From Takakia lepidozioides (Eukaryota; Streptophyta; Takakiopsida; Takakiales; Takakiaceae): a stretch of 64,000 nt of DNA. Positions 33,052-44,495 of this stretch are shown in pieces. The translations under genes and the position numbers were made by a program. Position 1 is the stretch's first letter. Each line of letters starts with the position of its first letter. The stretch covers positions 6,882,001 to 6,946,000 of the forward strand of contig CM060733.1 in assembly GCA_030704615.1 (NCBI GenBank). The letters are read 5' to 3'. The notes beneath the pieces were generated by a model that saw only the letters and a list, made by a program, of their open reading frames with translations, ran no database searches and was not told the origin of the DNA.

Positions 33052-34355
33052 TCACATGTGCAGTAAGACTGGCCCTTTTCCAGGCATGATACAGCTGCCC
33101 ACATTGCTCAGTGATGTCAAACCAAAGTTTGTAGTGTTCATGTTTTCAATATCTTCAGTGCTTTCTACCAACCCTTGGAAGGTCAAGCCTCGTCTCATGT
33201 GTGCACGGCCAAAGTGGTTAACCATTGGCTCCAATCCCAAGTCTGATTCATCCTCAATAATCATATTGTGCTTGATGACGCAAGCAAGCATAATGTCTAT
33301 AATGGTACCAAGATCCCACTGCCTGCAAGGATTAGCAATGAAGCCCAACGCGCTTGCAAGACACCAAAACAACGCTCAACATCTTTGCGAGCTGCCTCCT
33401 GCATCATACAAAAATGTTGTCGCTTCTCATCCTACGGTTCATGAATTGTTTGAACAAAACATGCCCACTTCGGATAAATGCCATCTGCAAGCAAATAGTA
33501 CCGAGGATAATTTTGGCCATTGACCAGAAAATTGACACGGTGTCCTGAGCCAAACAACATATCAGCAACAAGGGGTGACATGTCCAATACATTGATGTCA
33601 TTGTTGGATCCAGGCAAGCCAAAGTAAGCATGCCATATCCATAATGACTGATCAGCCACAGCCTCCAATATGATGCTCCTAACCCCATCCTTATCTTAGA
33701 ACTGACCCTGCCATCCAACAAGGCAATTCTTCCACTCCCAATATATCCAATCAATCGATGCAAACATACCCGTAAAACCTCTCGCAGCATTGATGTCCAT
33801 CTGTTTCTCCAAATCAGCACGAGTAGGTTGCCGGAGGTAGGTATCCTAAAAGCAAGCTTGGATTGCCCCACAAACCGCTTCATAGAAAGCATTGTAGTGC
33901 TAGCACCCATTCGCACGTACTCATCGGGTTGCATCAGCCCCCACTCCATAAGCAAGCATTTGCAATGCAGCAATGCATTTCTGAATGCTTGACAACCCAA
34001 TCAAACCTGTAGCATTAGGCTTCTGTAGGAAATAGACATCATAAGCCACTACTGCATCCACAATCCTCATATACAAAGACTTCATCATCCTGAAACGGCG
34101 TCTGAAAAGCCTCTCGCCATAGACTGGCTTTTCACAAAAAAAATCTCTCATGATCGTCTCATGCCCAGCAACCCTATCTTTCTTCAAACTGTGTAATCTG
34201 CCAAGTTGGGAACCACCCCACTTGGGGACTTGCTTCTCTTCTACTTCCGAGTTATCCTGATTGGTTAAGAAGCAAGTCCATGAAGAGCTCATCATCTGAT
34301 TCATCACCAAATAGATTGGTCTCAATCTGGTCCACAAGAGAAGCTCTCCAAGCAT
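33052..34355 (-). pseudogene. PIF/Harbinger transposase (DDE_Tnp_4, ALP1/HARBI1-like), frameshifted
   Basis: On the minus strand the pieces give, in order: SLYMRIVDAVVAYDVYFLQK, IGLSSIQKCIAALQMLAYGV (about 34130-33925), DEYVRMGASTT, the central part in another frame, then SLWIWHAYFGLPGSNNDINV and YYLADGIYPKWACFV (33668-33432), and ACVIKHNMIIEDE (about 33290). These are hallmark segments of plant Harbinger transposases; WHAYFGLPGSNNDINVL carries the second catalytic Asp and the final IEDE region is present. At least two frameshifts separate them, so it is dead. The N-terminal extension may reach 34659. Its ORF1 partner lies at 28160-29215, convergent. Confidence 0.82.
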
Positions 34356-34594
34356 CCACCATAGTAGTGTCCACAGAACCTAGTCCCAAGTATCTATTGC
34401 ACGGAGTGTCTGTATACGTTGCGATGAAGGTAGTATGGAGCAAACGATTTTGGCGCGAATGGGACAACGGCTGACAAAAGCATGACATCAGCGAGGCGCC
34501 ACATAGGACGTCGTCAGCGAGCGGCGGGGGGTTTGTTGTGGGAGGCTTACATGCTGCTAGCCTTCCCACTAGCTCCCACGGGATTAAATGATCC

Positions 34595-34696
34595 CCGGCC
34601 CAAAAATGGGCTGGCATAATGCCATTCGCGTGTCTGTTTGTTGTGCCACTGCTGGTCATGCTCTAACGGCATTATGGCAGCCCATTTTTGGCCCGG
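34595..34696. repeat. 29-bp arm inverted repeat (hairpin)
   Basis: The left arm 34595-34623 (CCGGCCCAAAAATGGGCTGG...) and right arm 34668-34696 pair with two or three mismatches around a 44-bp loop. It lies beyond the 5' side of the Harbinger transposase and could be a subterminal repeat of that element or a separate foldback. Confidence 0.7.
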
Positions 34697-36190
34697 AGAC
34701 CCTGTCTTTTGCGCCATCTGGCACAGTTGTGAGTAACAACTTTATTTCCGTCATAGCTGGAAATACCACGTGTGACTTTTCATCGTACAACCTGACCTGG
34801 GCCCACCAAATTTGAAGATTCGTGCGAAGATCAGCGACGGAAAAAGAGCGAAATATGCCGTGGGAGAGGGGGTGAATTTCAGCGGGGACGGTGGCTTAGG
34901 GAGCCGCGCGGTGCTGCTGGGGACGCGGACAAGCAGCCCCGCACATCATCTTGAGGTTAGCATGCCATTTTTTACGCTGCTGGCCTCAGGGAAAGGAGTA
35001 GAGGTTGAGGTGCGCACTATGTGTAGGATAAGGGCCCCACGCAAAGGCTGTCACACGTTTAAGCCACTGGGAACGAGGGCGGAGTGTGTAGGGTAGGGGC
35101 CCCACGCGCGGGCTGTCACACGTTTGCACCACTGGTCACTCGGGTAACAGCTGCAGATATGAATTTGGAACAATGACTTCAAGGGTCTGTATGTTCAATT
35201 ATGATGCTATATGGTCGGCCATGAACATATATGGGAGGTTTATGCTGAATAGCCATTGGTCTCTGGAGGTGGATTTTAGCGCCCGCGAGTCCCCAAACAG
35301 GCCGTTTTGATTTTCGACGGGCTGTACAAGGTGCAGATCTGGGTGGATTTTAGCGCCCGCGAGGCCCCAAATAGGCCGTTTCGATTTTCGACGGGCTGTA
35401 CAAGGTGCAGATCTGGGTGGATTTTAGTGTTTTTTGGTGCTGCAAAAGGCCCTCCGTGTCAGCTAGGGCATGCAAAAGGGATTTGGCTGATTCAATTTCA
35501 GCTGTGAGATCTTAGGGTTTGAGTGGCAGGGGATCGGCGGTTGCCTTCCTCGCACGTTTTCTTTTTGCTTCCCGCGGTTTCCTCGTGCTTCTCTCTCTCA
35601 TGCTCTATCGCTCACGCTAGGTCGCAGCAAGGAGCCGTTGTTGTTGTTTGCAGGGAGCCTTGGCACGCCGCGCGCTGCATCTTCAAGACCTTTGTCGCTC
35701 TTCCTGCAACACCACCTACTTGCTCAGGTTCTATTGTTGAGCACGATCTGTCTTGTCTGTAGATGTGTCTGTTAGCCTTGCTTTGCAGAGGGGAGAAAGA
35801 GCTTGGAGTTTTGATTTGGGAGATGGTTGTCAATGTTCAAGTGTAATGGCTGTGCTAAATGTGCCCCCCCCCCCTGCGCCTGAGGGTCTTGTAAAGGAGG
35901 CGGCTGTCATCTCCTCTTGGGCGAGAGATTTAGGGGCGTCTAAAGAACAAATTGCTCAACTGATTGGGGCATTGAATGAGGACTACCTCCTCTCCCTCAA
36001 GCGCCCTGCGCGAGTCTCTTGGCCAGCATTCCCAGCCGCAACCTGCCAACTTCCGTTATTTGTGGCGTCGCTAAGCAGCAGAATTGCTCGGCTGGGTCAA
36101 GCGAAAGGAAGAGGGGCACCCTACTAGCTTCTCGCAAGCTGTGAATGATGTTTTGAGGGATTCAATTTGGCCTGACTTCGCTCACTAGTG
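34697..36190 (+). other. GC-richer unassigned stretch, possible decayed gene
   Basis: Several overlapping short ORFs (34812-35096, 35523-35762, 35753-36127) with no recognised domain. CTCTCTCTCATGCTC near 35590 and a possible acceptor TTTGCAG at 35646-35652 could belong to a 5' leader, but nothing decides it. Confidence 0.25.
35268..35424 (+). repeat. 74-bp tandem duplication
   Basis: GGTGGATTTTAGCGCCCGCG starts at 35268 and 35342, and the unit begins a third time at 35416. The two full units differ at a few bases. Confidence 0.85.
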
Positions 36191-37100
36191 CAGATTATCA
36201 TTTTTATGACTTCAAATATCACTATATTTGCAGTGATAAGTGCGATTATAACTACACCACTCTGCAGTGACAAACACGAAGTCAGTTCTACCATCACTGA
36301 GGAGTGATAAAGTGCGAAGTGATGGTCGTCACTGCAGACGTGGCACCTGCCAACGACTCACAGTGACGTGGGGTGTACTGTTGTAGTCATAATTATACGA
36401 CTACAAGGCCACATGTCATAGCTACACTTACGACGTCACTACAATTGAGCGCCAACATGGAGAGGTCTCTCCATGACATGCATGACCCCCCGGATGTATT
36501 TGACTACACGACTGTACCTTATGACTACACTTATGACTATATCACTACTCACTACATCGCTGAGGGTAGCATGTGGCATAATTTCATGACTACAAATATG
36601 ACTCCATCACTGTAGGTTTGTACTAGTTCTGGTAGGTCATCTAACACGTGTCCTTATTCGATTAGTTTATATAACCATTAATTCTATTATGTTTATTAAT
36701 TTCATGTAAATTTCATTTATCGTTTTGATATTCAGATATGTCTCAATATACAAAGCAATATATTTAATTGAATGACAGAATTTCGCACAAATACACATAT
36801 TGTCTCTGGAATGTCGATCATACAGCAAAAACCAATGGGAAAAATGTTCCCATGGATGCCACAAAGGCTCTACAATGAGCATTCAAGAAGCCTGAAAGGC
36901 CACATGGATAAATAACCAAGCCTCAAAGGCTACAAGACCCAAAACCCAAGCCCACACAGGGCAGCAGTCCACTAGTACTCCCTACAATTGAAGAGCTCTA
37001 TTTACAAATCACCACTGTGGCATATTTTCAACTACATTGCATCACATAGTCCCACCATTGACTGGGATTAGTAAAGTAATCATTTCACAACTTCTCGTCA
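36191..37100. other. AT-rich stretch with ACTACA/GTAGT words, no gene
   Basis: Between 36190 and 36640 short words such as GACTACA, CACTGCAG and AGTGATA recur in both orientations, suggesting a MITE relic, but I could not define paired ends. 36640-37100 shows nothing coding. Confidence 0.3.
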
Positions 37101-38285
37101 TTTGCCCCTAGGTCTCCAAAGCCTCCATCACGCGCCCTTGTTGTGCATATCCTACAATCATCACACTCCACAACACCACATGTCGTTCAACTATATTGTC
37201 GAACACTCCTTTTGCATCCTCAATGCACCCACATTTGGCATACATGTCCGCCAGGGCAGTGTTCAGAATGACAGGTGCAATTCCAGATTTGATGATGCCA
37301 CCACAGGTGCCCTTTTCCAGGCCTACCAGCTTGCACAAGCATTGCAAACACACAAACGTGATCTGGTTACACTTCACCCCTTCCCCCATCATTTGCTCAT
37401 AGGTCTCCAAGGCTTCCATCTCGCACCCCTGCTGTGCATATCCTGCAAGCACGGCATTCCATGACACCATATCTTGTTCAGCCATACTATCGAACACTCC
37501 CTTTGCATCCTCGATGCACCCACTGTTCAGAAGGACATGGGGTACAATCCAGCTTTGGCAATGTCACCATGGACCTCTTTATCCTTTTCCAGGGCTACCA
37601 GGCTTGCACATGCATATACCAAGTCCATGCTGTGCATACCCTGCAAGCATTGCGTTCCACGAGACCACATCTCGTTCAGCCATAGACTTGTTGAAAACTC
37701 CCTTCGCATCCTTAAGGCACCCACATTTCGCATACATGTCCACCAAGGCAGTGTTCAGAATGACATCTGGTACAATTCCAGCTTTGACGAGGTCACCATG
37801 GACCTTTTTCCCATTTTCCAGAGCTCCCCTGCTTACACATGCATTGCAAACACAAACAAATGTGATGTGGTTGGGCTTCACCCCTTTGCGTAGCATTTGC
37901 TCAGAGGTCTCCAAAAGCATTCATACCACACCCAGGCTTGGTAAATCCTGCCAACGTTATATTCCACGTGATCAAAGATCGTTGAGGCATTCTGTTGAAC
38001 ACTTGGTGAGCATCCATGATGCTCCCACACTTAACATACATGTTGACAAGGGTGTTGAGTAGAAAAACATTTGGTGTGAATCTACTTTAGATAATGTGAG
38101 TGTGCACCTACTTTCCAGCTTCCAGACATTTTATCTTGATGCACTTGATGACATACGTACTTGAATCTGCTGAAATGCCTCTTTGATTTAAAGTCTGTAG
38201 AGCCTATGTCAATCTGCCTGCCTCACAAAGCATCTTCACATGCCCAGAAGTGCCAGAAGAGGCATTGTGGACTTCCTCTTTCAGA
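37100..38285 (-). pseudogene. PLS-type pentatricopeptide repeat (PPR) protein, decayed
   Basis: On the minus strand consecutive PPR motifs are readable if frames are changed: KMLCEAGRLT and ALQTLNQRGISADSSTYV (about 38260-38150), NTLVNMYVKCGSIMDAHQVF and MPQRSLITWN (about 38060-37960), KPNHITFVCVCNACVS, KVHGDLVKAG, LNTALVDMYAKCGCLKDAK (37870-37690), SMAERDVVSWNAMLAGYAQHG, and 37497-37108 with MAEQDMVSWNAVLAGYAQQG. Such proteins act in organelle RNA editing or processing. At least three frameshifts and a stop (38230 region), and no E/DYW end is seen, so it is a relic. Confidence 0.75.
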
Positions 38286-39470
38286 AGCTGTGGTCATGGT
38301 TGAAGTGCCTGGTTTACCAACTGTGCCGCTGCAGCTACTGCCTTTAGTTGACCATCTACCCATGTAGGTTTCTTGTAGCTATTGATCCACAGGGAATCAT
38401 AGGTAATCTTGAGCTTGAAATCTGGCCCTCTTGGATGAATCTGGACCCACACTCTATCCCTGCACCTTCAGCTATCTTGCAAATAGTGCATTCATCATTG
38501 CCTTGCTGCTAACTAACAATGACAGCCTAGATTTGTTCTAGGAAACACCCAACTCAGCTTATCACACTAGTTCTTATGCTCAATTGCATCTGCTATTCTC
38601 TGTAATCCCATAGGCATTCACCTTTTTGCCTCGATTGTCCCACCATTGATGACAGTTTATCCTCGTCTCTGTTACCTGTTTCTGGATACTTTCATATTGT
38701 CACATTGGCCGTATCATGTTAGTCACTCCAAACTATCAAAGGTTCACTCAACCAGCTAACTTGCAGAATTCAACATGAAATTTAGGGACAACTATGATAG
38801 CAGGGAAAAACAGGGTGAAATGTGGTGAAGAAGATCCCTTGATTACCAGTGCCTGATTTTATCAGTGCAGCTAAGTGGGCAGAGATTGAAACACGGCCTG
38901 CTAAGATGCTATTAAATTTGGCGTGAATCCACTTTGAATAATGTGAGTGTGCACCTACTTTCCAGCTTCCAGACCTTCCATAATTGCATCTTGTTGCACT
39001 TAAGCAAGAGACAGACATACATATCTGAATCTGCTGAAATGCCTCCTTGGTTTAGAGTCTGTAGAGCCTCTGTCAGGCTGCCTGCCGCACAAAGTATCTT
39101 CACATGCCGCAAGGATGTCTGCATGATTTGTGCAGAGGCATGGATAGCTGAAGGAGCAGGGATAGAGTGTGGGTCCAGATTCATCCAAGAGGGCTGGACT
39201 TCAAGCTCCAGATTACCTTGATTCCAGGTGGATCAGTAGCTACAAGAAACCTGCATGGGTAGATGGTCAACTAAAGGCAGCAGCTGCAGCGGCACAGTTG
39301 ATAAAATCAGGCACCTCAACCATGACCACAACTTTTGAAATTAGAGGATCAAGAGAGGGAGTCCACAATGCCCTAGATTTATTCTATGAAACACCCAACT
39401 CAGCTTATTACACTAATTCCTATGCTGAATTGCATCTGCTATTCTCCTGTAATCTAACAGGCAATCACTA
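38090..39470. repeat. Local duplication with internal inversion
   Basis: Three block pairs: 38090-38275 with 38930-39115 (direct), 38285-38460 with 39160-39345 (inverted), and 38500-38615 with 39360-39470 (direct). The order is kept, but the middle block of about 180 bp is flipped in one copy. Confidence 0.75.
38905..39190 (-). pseudogene. Second copy of PPR N-terminal segment
   Basis: 39184-38912 reads SLRHVKILCAAGSLTEALQT, then LNQGGISADSDMYVCLLLKC, the same segment as 38285-38100 in the neighbouring PPR relic. It belongs to the local duplication described for 38090-39470. It ends in a frameshift and no further PPR motifs follow. Confidence 0.65.
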
Positions 39471-39708
39471 GGACAACACCAAAAATGAGGATAGACTATG
39501 GTCTGCCATTCCATCTTCACACACCTCCACGTTCACCGCAGCAGATCTCTCGGCCTTATCCCTTATAAACTGAATCTGATTCTGATTGAGGGATGATCCA
39601 ATCCCCAGGACAAGCACTGTTCACTCCTTCACAAGCCCATGCTAGGAATCAGCGTCCCCATATCTACTGACTCGTCCTTAAGTCTCTTAGAGCAGACAAC
39701 ATATAAGC

Positions 39709-40319
39709 GTGAACAGAGAGCCGGACCACCACTTGCATTGTACAACTGCTAACGTTCTGGCTGCAGTAGTCCTCAACCTTGATGATCCGGCTGCGTGGAC
39801 ACAAGCATGTGCCCAACGGGCAGAGTTGTTCAAGAGAGTCATGCCTATTGCTTTTGATTATCTTGCTATTGCCCAACACCGAGACACATTGAGGTGTGCC
39901 ACTATACGTGGAGGGGGATATCGGCCAGGTGTTCGGCGTTTCCACCCTGGGGACTATGTGTATCTGCAGCAGACAGCGCCTAAGACCTTGGATATCGCAA
40001 CAGGACATGTGATTCTAAGGGTCAGGGAGGTGTTGCCTTCAGGAGTGTTGATTCTGGAGGGTCGAGATGGCATGGTATGCAAGGACCATGTACGCAATTG
40101 TGCGCCATGTCACCTTCCATATGTGGATGGGAGGATAGATCCCAACCTTGCAGTGGTACCTGCAGGGTTGCGTTGTATGCTATGTGGGCATGCGCGTGGT
40201 GCCGCCACTATGTTGGCGTGTGATCGATGCTCAAGATGTTGGCATATAGGATGCCTGACACCACCTCTTGAGAGGGTTCCTGATGGAGATTGGTTATGTC
40301 CACACTGCTTGGAATAGTG
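39709..40319 (+). CDS. Ty3/gypsy Pol C-terminus with PHD finger (5'-truncated element)
   Basis: A 202-aa open frame. Residues about 25-140 look like the tail of a gypsy integrase (AELFKRVMPIAFDYLAIAQH, RFHPGDYVYLQQ, VILRVREVLPSGVLILEG). Residues about 153-201 are a complete C4HC3 PHD finger: CMLC, a spacer, ACDRC, WHIGC, and WLCPHC. In chromoviruses this place holds a chromodomain, so here a different histone-reading module seems to sit at the end of Pol. PHD fingers commonly bind the H3 tail; the target here is inference. The protein runs into the same 3' region and LTR as the copy at 1-507. Integrase core, RT and gag are absent, so the element is truncated near 39700. Confidence 0.75.
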
Positions 40320-40574
40320 GTAGTGGATATGACTAGTGACAGCTAAGAAGACATGGGAGGCCAAGCTCATAGAAGTCAATACCCGATCTCAGGCTCAAGT
40401 TCATAGGTTGCAAGATGGCGACTAACGATGAGGCAACTCTTGTACCCGGCCTCTTGATCTATCGAGTTGAGTGTAGTAGGGACAGTGGTGGAGGACTTAG
40501 TGAGGTTATGGCCACTATCACATCTTATGGCTACCTGGACTTAGAGGGACCTAAGCGCCAGCTAGGGGGGCGAT
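40320..40574 (+). other. 3' untranslated stretch and polypurine tract of PHD-gypsy
   Basis: Matches 60-319 and ends in GCTAGGGGGGCGAT directly before the LTR. Confidence 0.6.
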
Positions 40575-40783
40575 TGTGATGGACTAGTGGCGGCCTAGTG
40601 ATGGACTAGTGGCTGCACTAGTGGTGGCTAGTGGCAGCCTAGTGGTTGGACTAGTGGCTGCACGAGTGGTGGCTAGTGGCAGCCTAGTGGTGGACTAGTG
40701 ATAGACTAGTGTTTGGTGTGCATATGTGTTGTGTGGTTTTTGGACAGCGATGTAGTTGTGTAGCGATATGTATGCGCACGACA
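40575..40783 (+). repeat. 3' LTR of PHD-gypsy element
   Basis: 209 bp, TGTGATGGACTAG to GCGCACGACA, CTAGTGG minisatellite followed by a conserved 85-bp end. The same family as 320-507 and 41091-41332. Confidence 0.65.
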
Positions 40784-41090
40784 GCTGTAAAATTATTTTA
40801 CCACTAGTGTGAAGTTAGCTAGGAAATAGCTAGCTTTTATATATTAACATTTGGGATTAACACAAGTGTGGGCACCTGACATTGTTATCTTCACAGCAGA
40901 TCGCGGTGGGCTCATCTTTCTCGAGTTGAGCCTCACCGCATCTAGCTATGGCGCTGTAGTGTGGATTCCCCATGGCATGGGGTACACTTGGCTCACCCTA
41001 ATAAATGAGTGATGTTTTCATGTGCAAGTATGTGAGTTTGAGAAAGCTTGTGTGTTTGTATCATTTCTTTCTTTATCTATTGTGATGGAC

Positions 41091-41332
41091 TAGTGGCGGC
41101 CTAGTGATGGACTAATGGCTGCACTAGTGGTGGCTAGTGGCAGCCTAGTGGTGGACTATTGGCTGCACGAGTGGTGGCTAGTGGCAGTCTAGTGGTGGAC
41201 TAGTGGTTGTCTAGTGGCAGCCTAATGGTGCACTAGTGGTGGACTAGTGATAGACTAGTGTTTGGTGTGCACATGTGTTGTGTGGTTTTTGGACAGTGAT
41301 GTAGTTGTGTAGCAATATGTATGCGCACGACA
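41091..41332 (+). repeat. Additional LTR of the PHD-gypsy family, direct orientation
   Basis: 242 bp with the same ends as 40575-40783 but more minisatellite units. It is separated from the previous LTR by 307 bp that hold no Pol sequence. It could be a solo LTR or the remains of a second element. The flanking bases (TCTAT / AACCA) do not match as a target duplication. The intervening 40784-41090 has a TATA-like TTTATATATTAA and no ORF. Confidence 0.6.
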
Positions 41333-41389
41333 AACCAATGTATTGCAAGTTTTCAATTGATGGATTAAAACGTTGAATGGAATAAGGTT

Positions 41390-42310
41390 GGATTTCAAAT
41401 AAATATGTGAATTATGTTTCAAAATATTTAGGGATCATTCCGAAAGGTTCATATAACAACCAAATATTGTGGAAGAGTGTCATGTAGATTCAGCTATAAA
41501 GTCAATGAACCAAGCTGGAATTAGGTTTTAGGTTATAGAGTTTGCTAGGGTACATTGAAACATAGTACTTGGTATGAATGGAAAAAAAAAATATGGGAAA
41601 GTGTACCGATGACTTGGCACCTATGAAAATTTGTTAATGAAATATCCCAACCACAGACTATATTCAAATTTCTATGAGGAATGTGAATTCGACCGTACCC
41701 AAAATTGCAAGTAATAAATAAATAAGCATCAAACATTGAAATTAGGTTTTAGGATATAGAGTTTGCGAGGGTACTAACCATAGTACTCAGTATGAATGGA
41801 AAAGAAAATATTGGGAATGGTACAGATGACTTGTCACCTATGATTTAGGGTTTAGGGAATAAAATTTCCCAACCACAGATTGTATCTAATCTATGAAGAA
41901 TGTGCATCAAACAATGGAGTTAAGTTTAAGGGTTTAGGGTTTAGGGTTTAGACAACTATAAATGGACAAACAATTATGGAATGTGTCTTTACGTGGAGGT
42001 CGTACAACAATTCAGGAAATATCCCCTCCACTTCGACCGCACCCAAAACTGGGAGCAATAAATTAAATAGGCATCAGACATTGGAATTAGGTTTTAGGGT
42101 ACGGAGTTGAGTAGTGTAGTAAACATACTACTGGATATGAATGGACCAAAAAATCTGGGAAAGTGTACAAGTGACTTGTCACCTAAGAAATTAGACTTGA
42201 ATGAAATATCCCAAGGGCCATTCTATTATGCCCAACCTTGTAACCCTTGAAGAATGCGCATCAAACATTTGAATTAGGTTTAGGATATATGGTTTAAGGT
42301 GAGGACAACG
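41390..42310 (+). repeat. Degenerate tandem repeat, about 166-212 bp period, with TTTAGGG run
   Basis: The word (CATCAAACATTG)GAATTAGGTTTTA recurs at about 41515, 41727, 41905, 42071 and 42249, followed each time by ...GGTACTAACATAGTACT..TATGAATGGA-like sequence and ACTTGTCACCTA. The third unit contains four consecutive TTTAGGG-type units (41925-41953), the plant telomere motif. Confidence 0.65.
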
Positions 42311-42997
42311 TAAGGAGGCCCCAGAAGTATTGTCTTTAGAAGGTCCTAATAAGATAAACAGACCCAAGATAAATTGACGTGAGATGACACGGAATAACGG
42401 GTGGCAAAGCAAGGTTCATGACTGATTAGTGACGAAGAAAATTGAGAAGAATCTTAAGATAATCCGAAAAGACAATAAAAGAAATGTAACTTTATAATTG
42501 AAGCCAGACTTACAGAAAGCTATTGACGAGTAATGGGAGAAGATTCACAAGATTCAGAAGCAGTAAACCGCGAGAAAGCCTGTCCATTGAAGCGATAACT
42601 TTCACAAATTGCCATGCGGTTTATACTCAGGACATTTTCTAAACCAATCATATTGAGCCCAACATACGACCATGTGGACCGAGAATGAAGGAGATGGGCG
42701 AATTTGTTGAGGATAAGACACTTTGGTGAGAACCAGAGAACCAAAAGAAATGGGTGTAATGTGAGAGATGAACTGCAAAGAGAAGGAAACAGTGACATCA
42801 TAAAAGCTAGGAACTCCGGATGATCACTTGAGGTTCCTGAAACATTACAGAGATGAGGTCCGGAAAAAACTGGTGGCTGGCAAAAAAGGTAGATTAATAT
42901 TTGAACACGTGAAGAGAAACAAATGGAGAGTGGAGGTAAAACATTAGTTTTATTCTTGAAAACATGTCGAGGAGTGAACCTCCACAATATGTCCTTG
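42311..42997. other. 3' flank of DUF7869 copy 2, no gene supported
   Basis: On the minus strand this follows the stop of DUF7869 copy 2. An AATAAA is present shortly after it (complement near 42950). The overlapping minus-strand ORF 42520-43185 runs across the coding part in another frame and shows no domain. Confidence 0.35.
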
Positions 42998-43808
42998 TCA
43001 ACCTTGTTCTCCGCCAGAGGTTGCATTGTCTTCATTGTCTGACTGTTGATTGGTCTCATCCAAATTTGCTCGTGCTTTCTCCGCCTCCACCGCGGTAATT
43101 TTTTTAGAGCTATTACGTATCGTGTTTTTTCTGGCGGGCATTGTCCAAACGACAGAGTTAATGTGAATCCACTGAGGGGGATCATCTAGATTGAACTCTC
43201 CAACTTTGGACCAACAATCTCTGTACCTGTCCAAATCGGAAGAGCTACCTTCTTTCTTGGGTCTTTACCATTGGACGTGAATCTTCTTAAAGTTCTTGGA
43301 TCCTCTGTCGCGGACCACATCCGATATTGTCATCCCCATCCAGACTGGAAACGTCACAGTATCTACTGGTCGAACCAAGATGAAGAATCCGTTCTTAATA
43401 TCCTTGAACGGATTTAGAGGCTGCTTCGGTCTATCACACCAGGGGCCACAATACGGTTCCAGGACTTCATCTTCTTCCGACAGATCATCATCTGCAGGTG
43501 TATGGATTCCAGCTCAGTGGTGGTTGACAGCCTACTTGGTTGAGGGCCAAAAATCCTCTTTTAGCGCGATTGAATATCGTGATTATCCAGGAATGGGAAG
43601 ATCAAGTTTTGCAAGGATTGCTTTCCAGTATTGATCATACTACTGTATCATGATGTCACGATAATGATCGTTAAACAACATCCCCTTCTTCCAGAACTCC
43701 CTGTATTTTTTAATTCCAGTTTTGATAAAAGACTGTTTATCGGATGAGTCATCTGCCACACCCCAAATTGGTGTTTTTTTTACAGCCCTGGGTTGTACTG
43801 CTACAGGC
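42998..43808 (-). pseudogene. DUF7869 copy 2, C-terminal part (cut off by retrotransposon)
   Basis: Continues the gene at 55485-58105. From the break it reads ...KKTPIWGVADDSSDKQSF, YREFWKKGMLFNDHYRD, a TAG where copy 1 has Glu, YDQYW, then, with frame changes, EVLEPYCGPWCDRPKQPLNP, FKDIKNGFFILVRP, and 43234-42998 (DRYRDCWSKVGEFNLDDPPQ, WIHINSVVWTMP), ending GGEQG. All match copy 1 (3590-4340). The left element boundary is at 43808/43809. Confidence 0.75.
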
Positions 43809-44440
43809 TGTCAAGGACGGGAACATGACTGAACACAAACAAGAGATAAAACTAGAGGTACAATGCTAGATAAGAAGTCAAGGTCGGCGTGGCCGAATGC
43901 ATGATGAGTAAATATGATTCAATGCGATCTTTATAACAATGAACAAGAGTACAAGATATTGGAACACGACTTGAATACTGGAATGCTGGAAACTGGACTG
44001 GAGTACCAGATACTGGAAACTGGGCTAGAGTACTGGGAATTGGAAACAAGAGTAGCTTGAACTGGTGCTGGTGAGACTGAAGAGTGTCCAGTCTCGCCTC
44101 CTATATATACTGAGTACTAAGAAGCTTCCACAAGAAGCTTCCCCTATGGAGGTTTCTTGCTGGAGAAGTTTCCAAGATTAAACAAAGGTTTCTTGATGGA
44201 CAAGCTTCCTTAAACAAAGGAGGTATCTTGATGGAGAAGTTTCCTGCAAATGAAGCTTCCTGAGTAGTTTCCCAAGTTACTCTTGGTAATTTGGTAAACT
44301 CCCGATAACTTGATAAGTAATGGTAAATCATGGTAGATCATGGTAAATCACGATAAGTCATGGTAATATTTGGTAACTTGGTAACTTTGTAACTTCTGGT
44401 ATTTACTCCTGGTGAGTTCTTCTGGGCTATGTCCGTGACA
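43809..44440 (-). repeat. 3' LTR of gypsy element A
   Basis: 632 bp; on the minus strand it starts TGTCACGGACATAGCCC and ends TTCCCGTCCTTGACA. It matches 54991-55484 apart from a missing end in that copy. TATA-like AGTATATATAGGAGG near 44112-44098 (minus). A polypurine tract (AGAGGAGGGGGTGG, minus, about 44454-44441) lies just before it. The left flank CAGGC (43804-43808) pairs with AAGGC (55485-55489) as an imperfect 5-bp target duplication. Confidence 0.85.
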
Positions 44441-44495
44441 CCACCCCCTCCTCTAGCGCCGAGTTCCTCGATAAGCGGTAAAATCTTGGACTTGC

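Noticed and set aside
35753-36127. 124-aa ORF as a gene
   Set aside because: No domain, no paralogue in the window and no clear splice context; could be chance in a GC-richer stretch.
36190-36640. CACTA transposon end at CACTAGTGCAG
   Set aside because: No matching inverted CACTA end or 3-bp duplication was found within reach.
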